This document shows positions 53,550-62,570 of a DNA stretch of 64,000 nucleotides, piece after piece. A program made the translations under genes and the position numbers. Source of the stretch: GH45 sp046704385 (GTDB lineage: Bacteria; Bacteroidota; Bacteroidia; Bacteroidales; SZUA-534); NCBI GenBank assembly GCA_046704385.1, contig JBJKSB010000036.1:67108-131107 (forward strand). Reading direction: 5' to 3'. Positions within the stretch are counted from its first letter, which is position 1, and each line of letters opens with the position of its first letter. The notes beneath the pieces were generated by a model. That model was not told the DNA's origin, did no database searches, and saw nothing but the letters and a program-made list of their open reading frames with translations.

Positions 53550-54629
53550 TTAAATTTTATAAGCCGCAACCAACCCATTAAGTTCCATCAAACAACCTTT
53601 TAACTGGCTAAAGATATCTCTTACTACCTGAAATGACTGGTTTAAATCAGTCACTGATCCTTTTAACCGGAATGTACTGTTCAAATTCTCCCGAATAGCA
53701 TCATCAATATGTCCGAAGTGATTGTTAATTGAATTAATATCAGTGTTATTCTGTTTTACAGCTTTGCTGATATCTTCAACCGCCTTATAGGCTTTTTCAA
53801 CATCAGCATTAATGGCAGAAATATTTTGTATAATTACCTGTGAAGATTCAGCTGTACTTGTTGCCAGTTTTCTGATTTCAGCAGCCACCACGGCAAACCC
53901 TTTACCGTACTCGCCGGCTCTTGCAGCCTCCACAGAAGCATTAAGAGACAAAATATTCGTTTCGCCGGCAATGCCTTCAATAATCTTAAGTATTTCATTA
54001 ATCCGCCTCGACTTTTCAACCAACGAATCCATAATGGATGAAAATTCAAGCACCTTGTTAACTGTACTAAGCTGTTGATCTCTGGTACTATCAGTGATAT
54101 TCTTTCCCTCAATGACTACCTGCTCTATTTTTTCCGAAAGCTCTTCAATATGCTTTACATTCTGGGTCACTTCTTCCATCCGGTGATTAATTTTCTCAAC
54201 GGCAGAATCATCTTCAATTTTGCTATTGTCCACGCTCGACAATAATTCATCCGATAAGGCAAATATTTTAAATATCTCATTAAAAAGGAACCTGATATTC
54301 TGGATGGCAGCATTTAATCCGTTTACTATTTCACCCACTTCATCTTTGCTTTCGAGATGTATATTTCGAGAAATGTCCCTGTTTTTTAACTGAATTGCCA
54401 ACCATGACACCCGTTTTAGTTTTTTAATGAGTATAATTTTAACGAACCAATAACCAACCAACCCAACCATAATTCCGGCAAGTAAGCAGCCTGCAACAAA
54501 CCATATCAGCATGCCTTCCTTCCAATTGACAAAAAAACTGGCATATAACGGAAACACTATCCCCATAAAAATTCCAAAAGCCATCATGGCCAGTCTTAAT
54601 TTAAGCAATATACTTTGATTTTTTTTCAT
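53550..54629 (-). CDS. Methyl-accepting chemotaxis-type protein without sensor domain
   Basis: A 359-residue protein with two membrane helices (about 13-33 and 39-67) joined by a very short loop, a HAMP-like linker (about 68-125) and a long signalling coiled coil. The conserved hairpin tip reads GETNILSLNASVEAARAGEY followed by GKGFAVVAAEIRKLA, a variant of the usual QTNLLALNAAIEAARAGE. There is no ligand-binding domain, so input must come from the membrane, HAMP or a partner. No che or motility genes are in the window. It may work with the sensor kinase encoded upstream, or in gliding or another output. The kinase start lies 140 bases beyond. Confidence 0.87.
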   Translation of the reverse strand: MKKNQSILLKLRLAMMAFGIFMGIVFPLYASFFVNWKEGMLIWFVAGCLLAGIMVGLVGYWFVKIILIKKLKRVSWLAIQLKNRDISRNIHLESKDEVGEIVNGLNAAIQNIRFLFNEIFKIFALSDELLSSVDNSKIEDDSAVEKINHRMEEVTQNVKHIEELSEKIEQVVIEGKNITDSTRDQQLSTVNKVLEFSSIMDSLVEKSRRINEILKIIEGIAGETNILSLNASVEAARAGEYGKGFAVVAAEIRKLATSTAESSQVIIQNISAINADVEKAYKAVEDISKAVKQNNTDINSINNHFGHIDDAIRENLNSTFRLKGSVTDLNQSFQVVRDIFSQLKGCLMELNGLVAAYKI

Positions 54630-54769
54630 TTCACCCTATTTGGCAAATTACAACTCAGTAACAGACATAACAACTAATTGTTTAATTGTCAACAAAATAG
54701 ATAATTTTGCCTTTAATGATGATTTGATGCAATAAGGTAAGAATCGATGATTAGCTTTATTAAACTGCT

Positions 54770-56446
54770 TTACGATTTACCAGGCAAGGTAAAAATAAAA
54801 GTACTGCCAGTACCAGGTTTACTTTTGACAGTAATAGTACCCTTATGTCGATCGATAAATTCTTTGCATAATACTAATCCCAATCCTGTACCTGGTTCCT
54901 TATTAGTTCCCTGCATCGAGATTGTTTTGGTTACACTGAATAAATTAGCAAGTGTTTCTTCATCCATACCTGTTCCATGGTCCACAACGTATACTTCACT
55001 AAAACCGGTCCCATTTTCCGGTTCCTTTTTATCAGCTCCAATTTCAATGGTGTCTCCAATTTTAGAGTATTTAACCGCATTCGACAGAAGATTTCTGACC
55101 ACGGTGGTTATCATATTTGAATCGGCAAAAATTTTGAAATCCTTTGGAACTTTGTTTTCAATCTGCTGGTTTTTATTTAAAACCTGTGTCTTCAATACCA
55201 ATAAAGTTTCCTCAACTATATGGTGAAAATCAGTCACACCAGGTGAATAATGTACCACACCACGCTGCACTCTTGACCATGACAAAAGATTCTCAAGTAA
55301 TTTGTGTGTGTTAAGTAATTCCTTTTGAACTAACGTAATAAGTTCTTTTTGTTTTGCAGGTTCAAATCTTTCGAATCGTAAAAGCAATATGTCGACCAGT
55401 CCCATCATGGAACTAAAGGGATTTATTAAGTCGTGTGCAATAATGGAGAAGAATTTATCTTTTGTTTGATTAATTGTTTTAAGTTCCTTTTCACGTACTG
55501 AAAGAGTTTTATTGGTTTGTTCTAATGATACAACAGCCTTGTTTAAATGATCGGTTTTATCATTAACTAAATCCTGGAGTAATTTGCTTTTTTTAACAAA
55601 CCGCAGCCTGTTTCGTTGCTGGACTATAAAAAGGAGCAACGCAAATGATAAAATCATAAGAGCCATGGTGATAATCTGGCGTCGTCGGAACTGGTACCAT
55701 TCTGCGAAAACCTCTTTTTTTGGTTTGCCGAAAATATAAGATGCCTCTGAAAACTTTGAATTTATACAATAAAATACACTGTCCTTAGCTATGTAAAGGG
55801 AATCGACGGTAGCAGATACTGATTGCATTTTATGGAGGTGGATATTTAGGTGATTTTCTTTCCCGATATGTAAATACTGAGCAGAATCACTAATACTTGA
55901 AAATAATTCGGTGCAACTTGAAAAGATAACGTCATACCCTACAATTGTATCATTAAAAACTATGGGTGAAATGATACGAATCAATATTGCAGTATCATTA
56001 TAGGTGACATCAGCCGTTACTGTATCAGGGAAATTGTCCATACCAGTATCGTTAACCGGAAATTCAGGTTTGGTGGAATAATTAAGCAGGATTTTACCAT
56101 CGATATATCGTTTGGCATAAATACATTCATTAAAAACCTCTAAACCATCAATGTATTTGGGTAATGAATAATTTTGTAATTCTTTAAAAGTCATCTTGCC
56201 CTGCTTATACGCTATTATTTTGTTCCGCATCATTGATCGGCTTGAAATTGTTCTGGCTTCTTCAATATGAGCCAATATTAAATTATCCAGCAAATCGGAC
56301 TTTAAAAGCATAATATTTTTATATTCCAACACAACATGTTCATAAACAAGCTTTTGCGAAGGTATATAGTCAAAACAGTAATAAACGAGTAAAACTCCTG
56401 TTAACAACACAAAATAAAGCACAAAGTATAGATACTTCTTTATCAT
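54770..56446 (-). CDS. Membrane sensor histidine kinase
   Basis: A 558-residue kinase with a membrane helix near 5-25, a periplasmic sensor of about 215 residues with paired strands (a Cache-like pattern, for example TAILIRIISPIVFNDTIVGYDVIF), a second helix near 254-274, a coiled-coil linker and the kinase core. His338 is in FSIIAHDLINPF. The N box (NLLSNAVKYS), G1 (DHGTGMDEE) and G2 (GTGLGLVLCKEF) are complete. No response regulator gene is adjacent, so it is an orphan. The chemoreceptor-like gene downstream on the same strand may be co-regulated. Confidence 0.92.
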   Translation of the reverse strand: MIKKYLYFVLYFVLLTGVLLVYYCFDYIPSQKLVYEHVVLEYKNIMLLKSDLLDNLILAHIEEARTISSRSMMRNKIIAYKQGKMTFKELQNYSLPKYIDGLEVFNECIYAKRYIDGKILLNYSTKPEFPVNDTGMDNFPDTVTADVTYNDTAILIRIISPIVFNDTIVGYDVIFSSCTELFSSISDSAQYLHIGKENHLNIHLHKMQSVSATVDSLYIAKDSVFYCINSKFSEASYIFGKPKKEVFAEWYQFRRRQIITMALMILSFALLLFIVQQRNRLRFVKKSKLLQDLVNDKTDHLNKAVVSLEQTNKTLSVREKELKTINQTKDKFFSIIAHDLINPFSSMMGLVDILLLRFERFEPAKQKELITLVQKELLNTHKLLENLLSWSRVQRGVVHYSPGVTDFHHIVEETLLVLKTQVLNKNQQIENKVPKDFKIFADSNMITTVVRNLLSNAVKYSKIGDTIEIGADKKEPENGTGFSEVYVVDHGTGMDEETLANLFSVTKTISMQGTNKEPGTGLGLVLCKEFIDRHKGTITVKSKPGTGSTFIFTLPGKS

Positions 56447-56715
56447 TAAAATTATAGAATTCTGGTGTTTGTTACTTACCTGCTAAAGATATAAAAATAT
56501 ATAGCTTAAAAAATGAGGGTTTTCCCTAATTTTAAAATCAGCTGAGAATTTATCCGCTTGGACCATCGGTTCCCATTCTATGCCTTCCTGCTATTATGTT
56601 TGAGATACTGGGTTAGAGAGACAAATTGTATAATTTGTTTCAAGCTCAGATTAAAAAGCAAGTTTTTGAACCAATTATCGTCCAAAGCATCATAAACAAA
56701 TTAAAAGCTAAAATT

Positions 56716-57087
56716 ATGAAACTTATTAAATTATCAATCAGCATCTTATTGCTAACGGCAACCACTGTTTTTGCTCAACAGAACCAGAGACCAACACCGG
56801 AACAAAGAGCACAAAGACAAGTACAATGGATGGTAGATGAATTAAAAATTGATTCGGCTCAAAAAGAAAAAGCTTACAACATTATTCTTGAAAGCAATAA
56901 GAAAATGACTGAACTACGTAAATCGGGCAACCAGGACAGGGAAAAAATGAGAGCTTTGCGGACAGAACAAGACGAAGCCTTAAAAAAAGTTTTAAGTGCT
57001 GAACAGTTTGATAAATACAACAAACACCGGGAAGAAATGAGAGCAAACCGAAGAGGTGGAAACAGACCACCGGAAAGTCAAAAATAG
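56716..57087 (+). CDS. Small periplasmic Spy/CpxP-like protein
   Basis: A 123-residue protein from ATG 56716 with a signal peptide (about 1-19, cleavage after VFA). An ORF begins earlier at TTG 56626, but its extra residues lack a signal. The mature part is helical and charged, with RPTPEQRAQRQVQWMVDELK, an LRTEQDEALKKVLSAEQF segment and a polar tail, like the two LTxxQ-type motifs of Spy/CpxP proteins. Such proteins act as periplasmic chaperones or stress sensors. The sequence has a basic C-terminus (RANRRGGNRPP). It is transcribed toward the export operon on the other strand. Confidence 0.8.
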   Translation: MKLIKLSISILLLTATTVFAQQNQRPTPEQRAQRQVQWMVDELKIDSAQKEKAYNIILESNKKMTELRKSGNQDREKMRALRTEQDEALKKVLSAEQFDKYNKHREEMRANRRGGNRPPESQK

Positions 57088-57110
57088 ATAATGATTTTTT
57101 GAATTAATTG

Positions 57111-57139
57111 AAGCTGTACAAAAAAGTGCAGCTTTTTTT
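57111..57139. terminator. Terminator between convergent genes
   Basis: AAGCTGTAC (57111-57119) pairs with GTGCAGCTT (57126-57134) with one G-U pair, and is followed by TTTTTT on the plus strand. It ends the Spy-like transcript. The stop of the ABC permease gene lies at its edge, so it may also serve the minus strand. Confidence 0.85.
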
Positions 57140-57839
57140 ATTCCAAAAATTTTTCGCGGTTTTGCAGATTTAATAATCCGCCTAATACGAAAATCAAACT
57201 TCCCACCATCAAAAAAACGTGGTTTTTAAAAGTCAGGCTCTCCCATACCATTTGGGTAGTTCCTGCGGGTATATTGTACGGATTAAAAAAAACATTATAA
57301 TATTTGTTTTCAAAAGCGTTTGAACCAATAAGTATGGCGGTACATAATATAATAATTATAACTGCGGTACCATTACCTGACTTTACTATGGTTGAAACCA
57401 GGAAAGTCAACATACCTAAAAACACCAAAGGAAACATAACCTGATTAACAACTTTAAAAATATTATATTCTATTAAAGAAATGCGTAATAAAAATCCTAA
57501 AAGTAAAAGCATCAAAAAACACATAAAAAAAACCATGGCCATTCTTAAAAGCCAGACTCTGAAGCGATAATCAGGTATACCAAATATTATTTCCAGCGTG
57601 CGGGAATCCTTATCGCTCTGTATTCCGAATGTTAAAGGATAAAAAGCCAACAAAGTACCAATAAACAGCAATAATGAAAAAGCCCCATCAAGTTCAAAAG
57701 TTTCGCCTGCTATTAAATTACCCACAGCAATAGCCAGAAATATTAAAATTGCAGCAAGCATAAAGTACAATAATTTATTGCCAAATATTATTTGAACATT
57801 GTACTTTACCATTTGATATGTTACACGTAAAAAATTCAT
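57138..57839 (-). CDS. ABC-2 type transporter permease
   Basis: A 233-residue protein with about six membrane helices (about 25-45, 52-75, 95-122, 130-152, 156-176 and 206-226). The segment GIQSDKDSRTLEIIFGIP, between helices two and three, is the coupling-like region often seen in ABC-2 permeases. The start lies six bases after the stop of the RND-ABC fusion gene, so it is translated with it and should be the partner of the fused ATPase domain. The size is small for a permease, so a homodimer is expected. The substrate is unknown. Confidence 0.85.
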   Translation of the reverse strand: MNFLRVTYQMVKYNVQIIFGNKLLYFMLAAILIFLAIAVGNLIAGETFELDGAFSLLLFIGTLLAFYPLTFGIQSDKDSRTLEIIFGIPDYRFRVWLLRMAMVFFMCFLMLLLLGFLLRISLIEYNIFKVVNQVMFPLVFLGMLTFLVSTIVKSGNGTAVIIIILCTAILIGSNAFENKYYNVFFNPYNIPAGTTQMVWESLTFKNHVFLMVGSLIFVLGGLLNLQNREKFLE

Positions 57840-57845
57840 TAGACA

Positions 57846-60800
57846 TTAATTTGTATTCCTTCTTTGAAGCCATAAATAGGCATCTTCTAAGTTTGCCTGG
57901 ATCAATTCAGCATCTTCATGCGGTTTGTCCTCTGATAATATCCGCATTTTTATTTTTTCGCCATCGCGTAAGTGATAAATAATTTTTAAGCTTTGTGCAT
58001 ATTTTTCAAATTCCGATTCAGGAACTGAAACCGACCAAACATGACCTTGTGCCAGCTCAATCATTGCCATAGGACTTCCTACAAATTCAACCGAACCCTG
58101 CTTTAACACTGCCAGCTGATTACACGAACTTGATATATCCTCAATAATATGTGTCGAGAATATGACAATGCGCGTACGGCTTAATTCCACCAGCAGGTTT
58201 CGAAACCTGATTCGCTCGCGCGGATCGAGACCTGCCGTTGGTTCATCAACAACCAACACTCTGGGCAAATGCAATAATACCTGGGCAATACCAATTCGTT
58301 GCTTCATTCCACCCGAGTACGACCCGATGGTTTTGTCCTTATGTTCCCACATATGAACCGAACGTAATACTTTTTCAACCCTGTCAAAACAAATCTCAGT
58401 AGTACCAACTTTTTTAAGAATTGCCTGGTAATTCAGGTAGTCCCACGCAGTCATATTTTCATACATTCCAAACTCCTGGGGCAAATACCCTATCAATCCC
58501 TGTAACTCTTCACGCTTTTCCTGAGTATCAATATCATTGAACCAAACCTTGCCATAACTTTGCTCATAAATACCACAAATAATACGCATTAGCGTTGATT
58601 TCCCGGCACCATTCGGGCCCAGCAACCCATACATTCCTTCTCCAATTTCAAGTGAAACTCCTTTCAGGGCCTTAAATGGCTTTCTTTTTTTCCCAATAAC
58701 AGGAATTGCTAATACAAACAAGAAAAATAATCGGCGTACCCTGGCAAATTTTCCGGTTAACCGGTTGATATTCAAATTAGTTTGGTTTAAACGCCGCGAA
58801 ACAAAATCAATTAACAAAGCCAAATACCAAAGTATTGTAATTACAATGGTACCTCCTATATTTTTATTGATTGAATACAGGTAGCTTTCAATAATAATAG
58901 GAGCAAACCAGTGCCAGCCCGTTTGTATTTTAGTAATCCATTTATAAGCTCTTTGCTTGTGCTCAAACGCAGGTAATTTCACTAGCTGACTTAATATGGC
59001 TTTTATAAAAAAGTAACAAGTCAGTAAAATAAAAAATTTCCAAAATGCTGAGTCCAGATACAGGATTGCCATATAAAATAAGAAAATCAAAATAGGAACC
59101 TGCCATGATAGTGCACTTAAGAACTTTTTAACCGGATTAGTGCTATTTTCGTTAAAATGTTTGGCAATGGCCAACCCGCCCTTCCATTCCCGCGTAAAGC
59201 GGTTATCTCTATCGTAAACTTTTACCAGATTTTGAATTTTAATAACTATGCCATCGCCTGTAGGAATAATATTCTCTTTTGCCCGTTTTAGGCTGTTGAG
59301 TATAAACCAGGTTAAACCCGGCACACTTGTTACTAAAACAATTCCGGCAATAAGCTGCCAGATAATGCTGTTTAATTCAGTATAAATAAGTACTCCAAAT
59401 ACTATATAAACCGATAGCTGGGCCAATTTAACCCATAAATTGAGCGAACGAAACCATGCCAGGGCATTTTCCAAACCTGAATAAAAAGTAGGAATAAAAA
59501 CCAGGGTTAACAGGGTACTAAATGCTAAACCCCCGATAACGGTAATGGCAAACGGGGCACCAATAGTTCCCACGTACTCTGAATGTCCCAGGGCAAGCGG
59601 CATCATGGCAACAATGGTGGTGATGGCGGTAATAAAAATTGGTCTCATGCGCGATATTCCGGCAGCCATTAGTGCCCGGGTTCGCCTAAATCCCCTGTTT
59701 TGTAAAATATTTGCATAATCAATTAATATGATACCATTATTTACCACTACACCCAGCAGGATAATAAAACCCATAAGGGTATTCATGTTTTGAATGGAGT
59801 TTCCCGTAATATACAAAGCAGCCAACGATCCAATTCCGGCTAATGGAATTGAAAAAAGCAATACAAAGGGTGTTGATAATGATTCAAAAACCGAGGCCAA
59901 AACCATAAAAATAAGTAGTATTGCAATTCCTATAATGACGTAAAATTCATGAAAATCATCTTCTTCATGCACTACCTCAACAGATACTTCAGGTGGAATG
60001 GGAATTAAACTTACCAATTCGTCAATGGCAGCGCGAGCTGAATTTTGGAGGTCTTTATCTTCATTATATTCATTTTCAAGCCTTAAGGTCAGGGTAATTT
60101 CTTTTTGTTGATTCACGCGGCTTATGCGCGAAATTCCTGAACTAAATACAGTACGGGCAATGGTTTGAAGCTCGAAAGATACACCATCGCTATTTTCAAC
60201 CTCAAGTTTGTCAAGATCGCTCAGGGTATTGGGTTCAACTTCTTTAACCGTATCTGTTTTAATAACAATCTCATATTCTTCATTATCCTGTTTAAACTTA
60301 TACCCCGATTCTATTTCCTTTTGAAAAGTGCCCAACTCGGCCGACACATTCGATAATTTAATTTTATTGCGCTCCATTAAATCGTTATCAAAATCCAGGT
60401 GCAGTTCAGGACGCTCGCTGGCCTGACTTGACCTTACCCTTTGCACTTCGTCCAAATCCTCAAGATAGTATCTTAAATCTTCAGCCACTTTCGACATTAA
60501 TTCATAATCCTCACCTCGTACAATAACCGATTCCTCCTTCGTTCCCATTCCCATCATGCGCTCCATCTGTTTGCTTGAACGCTGTGCTCCTCCTCCACCG
60601 GCAAACCTTTCATTCGAACTTGACTGCTCAAAATCAATATCGGCACGATCCTCGTACTTTGACATTATTGATTGAATACTTGATTTTATATCGCTGAGTT
60701 TTCTTTTATTTATTTTTTCATAATCCTCCTTTAAATGAATGGTAAGGATACCCGTTCCCTCTTCAATTTTACTGGTAATGGATTCTTCCTCATCAATTTT

Positions 60801-62552
60801 CAAAAAATCCTTCTCCAGCTCTGATATGAGTTCATCGGTACTTGCCAGCGATGAACCCAAAGGCATGGTTACGTACACTGAAATTTGATCGGTCTCAACC
60901 TGTTTTAAGTTATTGGTATTTTGAGCTAACACCAACAACAACACCACAAAAAATAACACCAGTCCACTTAAAATAGTGGCAATGGGTTTGCGCATTGTGG
61001 TTTTCAATATGAGTATATAAACCTGGACAATACGGTTGCGGATGGTTATTCGCTGGAAAACCACCGGCATTTTTCTATCGGCGTTTTTTAAGAAGATGTG
61101 CGTAATCATTGGCACCAGTAAAATGGCTGCCAAAAACGAAAAACTCAGGGTCGCTACAATGGAAATCCCAATTTGCTTTCCATAAAGTTTTATAATAAAA
61201 TTGCTTGAAAATAAAAAGGGCAGAAAAACACAAATGGTTGTAAGTGTCGCTGCAAAAATTGATCTCCAAACCTCTTTTGTTCCCTGAAGTACAGCTTCTG
61301 ACGGTGATTTCCCCAAAGATGAGAGCCGGTAAATATTCTCAAGTACCACCACACTATTATCTATCAGCATGCCAATGGCTAAGGCCATGCCAATTAACGT
61401 CAAACTGTTTATACTGATATTATAGGCATAAAAAAAGTTAAATGCTGCATATACCGAAATAGGAATGGCCAATGACACGGCCGTTACTAATTTAATATTC
61501 CGTAAAAAATACCATAGTATTAGAACCGCCAGCAGCCCCCCTACAATAGCCAGCCATATTATTTGATCGATATTCTTTTCCATGGTTTCAGCCGTATCCG
61601 ACTCAACCATGATCTCGATACCATTGGCCTTTAACTTATCGTTAAGTTTGTCAATAGCTGCCCTGGTTTTGTGTGACAGGTTAATTAAATTGGTATTATT
61701 ATCGTTTACAAGGATCATGGTTACTACATCCTTGCCATTTACCCGTGAATATGAAGTGGGTTCTTTGGTATCAAAACTGATGTCAGCAATATCTTTAAGT
61801 AAAACCGGACCTTTTTTGCTGACTACCACATTCCTTATATCCGATATATGTTCATATTCGGAAGTCAGGTTTACCATATAATTATTTTTCGCATCGTGGG
61901 CTGTTCCTACAAATGTCCTCTCAACCTGTCCCTGCGCCAGCAGCCGGGCAATACGGTTTGCAGTAAGGTTGTATGTTTTGGCAACAGCAGGGTCAATTTT
62001 TATCTCCACCGATTTTGAACTACCGCCAAATACATTTACGGTGGCTATTCCGTCAACATTTTGGAGTTCCGGCGTTATGTCTTCATCCACAATGTTTCGT
62101 ATGCGATCCTCACCTCCCTCACCCAAAACCTGCAAGTGCATAAATTCATTCGCCAGTGAGTTTGTATTAATTTTGGCCACATTAACAACAAATCCATCTG
62201 TCAGACTTTGTTTGGCCTCATTGATTTTTTCCTGCAGCCGTAAATAGGCATATTTTAAATTTACCCCCGATTTGTATGAAACTATAATGTTCCCGTTTCG
62301 GTTCGATGCTGTTGATTCTAATTCATCAACACCCTCAAGCTGGCCAATGGCACCTTCAAGCGGAATTATTGCCTGTCGCTCCATATATTCAGGGTCAACA
62401 TCAACCCTTGAATTCACCATTACAATAATGGTTGGAAAATCGGGAGTGGGATAAAGCTCGGTACTTAATTTGGTATAGGATATATAACCAAGCATTGTTA
62501 TTGCAATAAATAACATGCTTATTAAGGTTTTTCGATTTATAATGATACCCAT
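57846..62552 (-). CDS. RND permease fused to an ABC transporter ATPase domain
   Basis: A 1568-residue polypeptide. Residues 1 to about 1035 are a full RND efflux permease: the N-terminal helix, two porter regions, and the helix bundles around 331-490 and 869-1025. TM4 reads GMLIDNSVVVLEN with Asp398, and TM10 reads GVVVNNGIILIDY. After two extra helices (about 1040-1090) comes IVIKIQNLVKVYDRDNR (1102-1118), which looks like the first strand of an ABC ATPase. Then about 175 residues with four to five membrane helices intervene, and the ATPase resumes at FKALKGVSLEIGEGMYGLLG. Walker A is 1312-1320, the signature SGGMKQR 1413-1419, Walker B ending in DEP 1436-1438, and the switch His is 1468. 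The C-terminal 100 residues are an accessory domain. No frameshift was found across the joints. It likely makes one export machine with the next permease. Confidence 0.9.
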   Translation of the reverse strand: MGIIINRKTLISMLFIAITMLGYISYTKLSTELYPTPDFPTIIVMVNSRVDVDPEYMERQAIIPLEGAIGQLEGVDELESTASNRNGNIIVSYKSGVNLKYAYLRLQEKINEAKQSLTDGFVVNVAKINTNSLANEFMHLQVLGEGGEDRIRNIVDEDITPELQNVDGIATVNVFGGSSKSVEIKIDPAVAKTYNLTANRIARLLAQGQVERTFVGTAHDAKNNYMVNLTSEYEHISDIRNVVVSKKGPVLLKDIADISFDTKEPTSYSRVNGKDVVTMILVNDNNTNLINLSHKTRAAIDKLNDKLKANGIEIMVESDTAETMEKNIDQIIWLAIVGGLLAVLILWYFLRNIKLVTAVSLAIPISVYAAFNFFYAYNISINSLTLIGMALAIGMLIDNSVVVLENIYRLSSLGKSPSEAVLQGTKEVWRSIFAATLTTICVFLPFLFSSNFIIKLYGKQIGISIVATLSFSFLAAILLVPMITHIFLKNADRKMPVVFQRITIRNRIVQVYILILKTTMRKPIATILSGLVLFFVVLLLVLAQNTNNLKQVETDQISVYVTMPLGSSLASTDELISELEKDFLKIDEEESITSKIEEGTGILTIHLKEDYEKINKRKLSDIKSSIQSIMSKYEDRADIDFEQSSSNERFAGGGGAQRSSKQMERMMGMGTKEESVIVRGEDYELMSKVAEDLRYYLEDLDEVQRVRSSQASERPELHLDFDNDLMERNKIKLSNVSAELGTFQKEIESGYKFKQDNEEYEIVIKTDTVKEVEPNTLSDLDKLEVENSDGVSFELQTIARTVFSSGISRISRVNQQKEITLTLRLENEYNEDKDLQNSARAAIDELVSLIPIPPEVSVEVVHEEDDFHEFYVIIGIAILLIFMVLASVFESLSTPFVLLFSIPLAGIGSLAALYITGNSIQNMNTLMGFIILLGVVVNNGIILIDYANILQNRGFRRTRALMAAGISRMRPIFITAITTIVAMMPLALGHSEYVGTIGAPFAITVIGGLAFSTLLTLVFIPTFYSGLENALAWFRSLNLWVKLAQLSVYIVFGVLIYTELNSIIWQLIAGIVLVTSVPGLTWFILNSLKRAKENIIPTGDGIVIKIQNLVKVYDRDNRFTREWKGGLAIAKHFNENSTNPVKKFLSALSWQVPILIFLFYMAILYLDSAFWKFFILLTCYFFIKAILSQLVKLPAFEHKQRAYKWITKIQTGWHWFAPIIIESYLYSINKNIGGTIVITILWYLALLIDFVSRRLNQTNLNINRLTGKFARVRRLFFLFVLAIPVIGKKRKPFKALKGVSLEIGEGMYGLLGPNGAGKSTLMRIICGIYEQSYGKVWFNDIDTQEKREELQGLIGYLPQEFGMYENMTAWDYLNYQAILKKVGTTEICFDRVEKVLRSVHMWEHKDKTIGSYSGGMKQRIGIAQVLLHLPRVLVVDEPTAGLDPRERIRFRNLLVELSRTRIVIFSTHIIEDISSSCNQLAVLKQGSVEFVGSPMAMIELAQGHVWSVSVPESEFEKYAQSLKIIYHLRDGEKIKMRILSEDKPHEDAELIQANLEDAYLWLQRRNTN

Positions 62553-62570
62553 GAGTTATATTCCTGTTTT

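Noticed and set aside
53381..53578. 65-codon minus-strand ORF
   Set aside because: It overlaps the end of the chemoreceptor gene in another frame and resembles no protein family.
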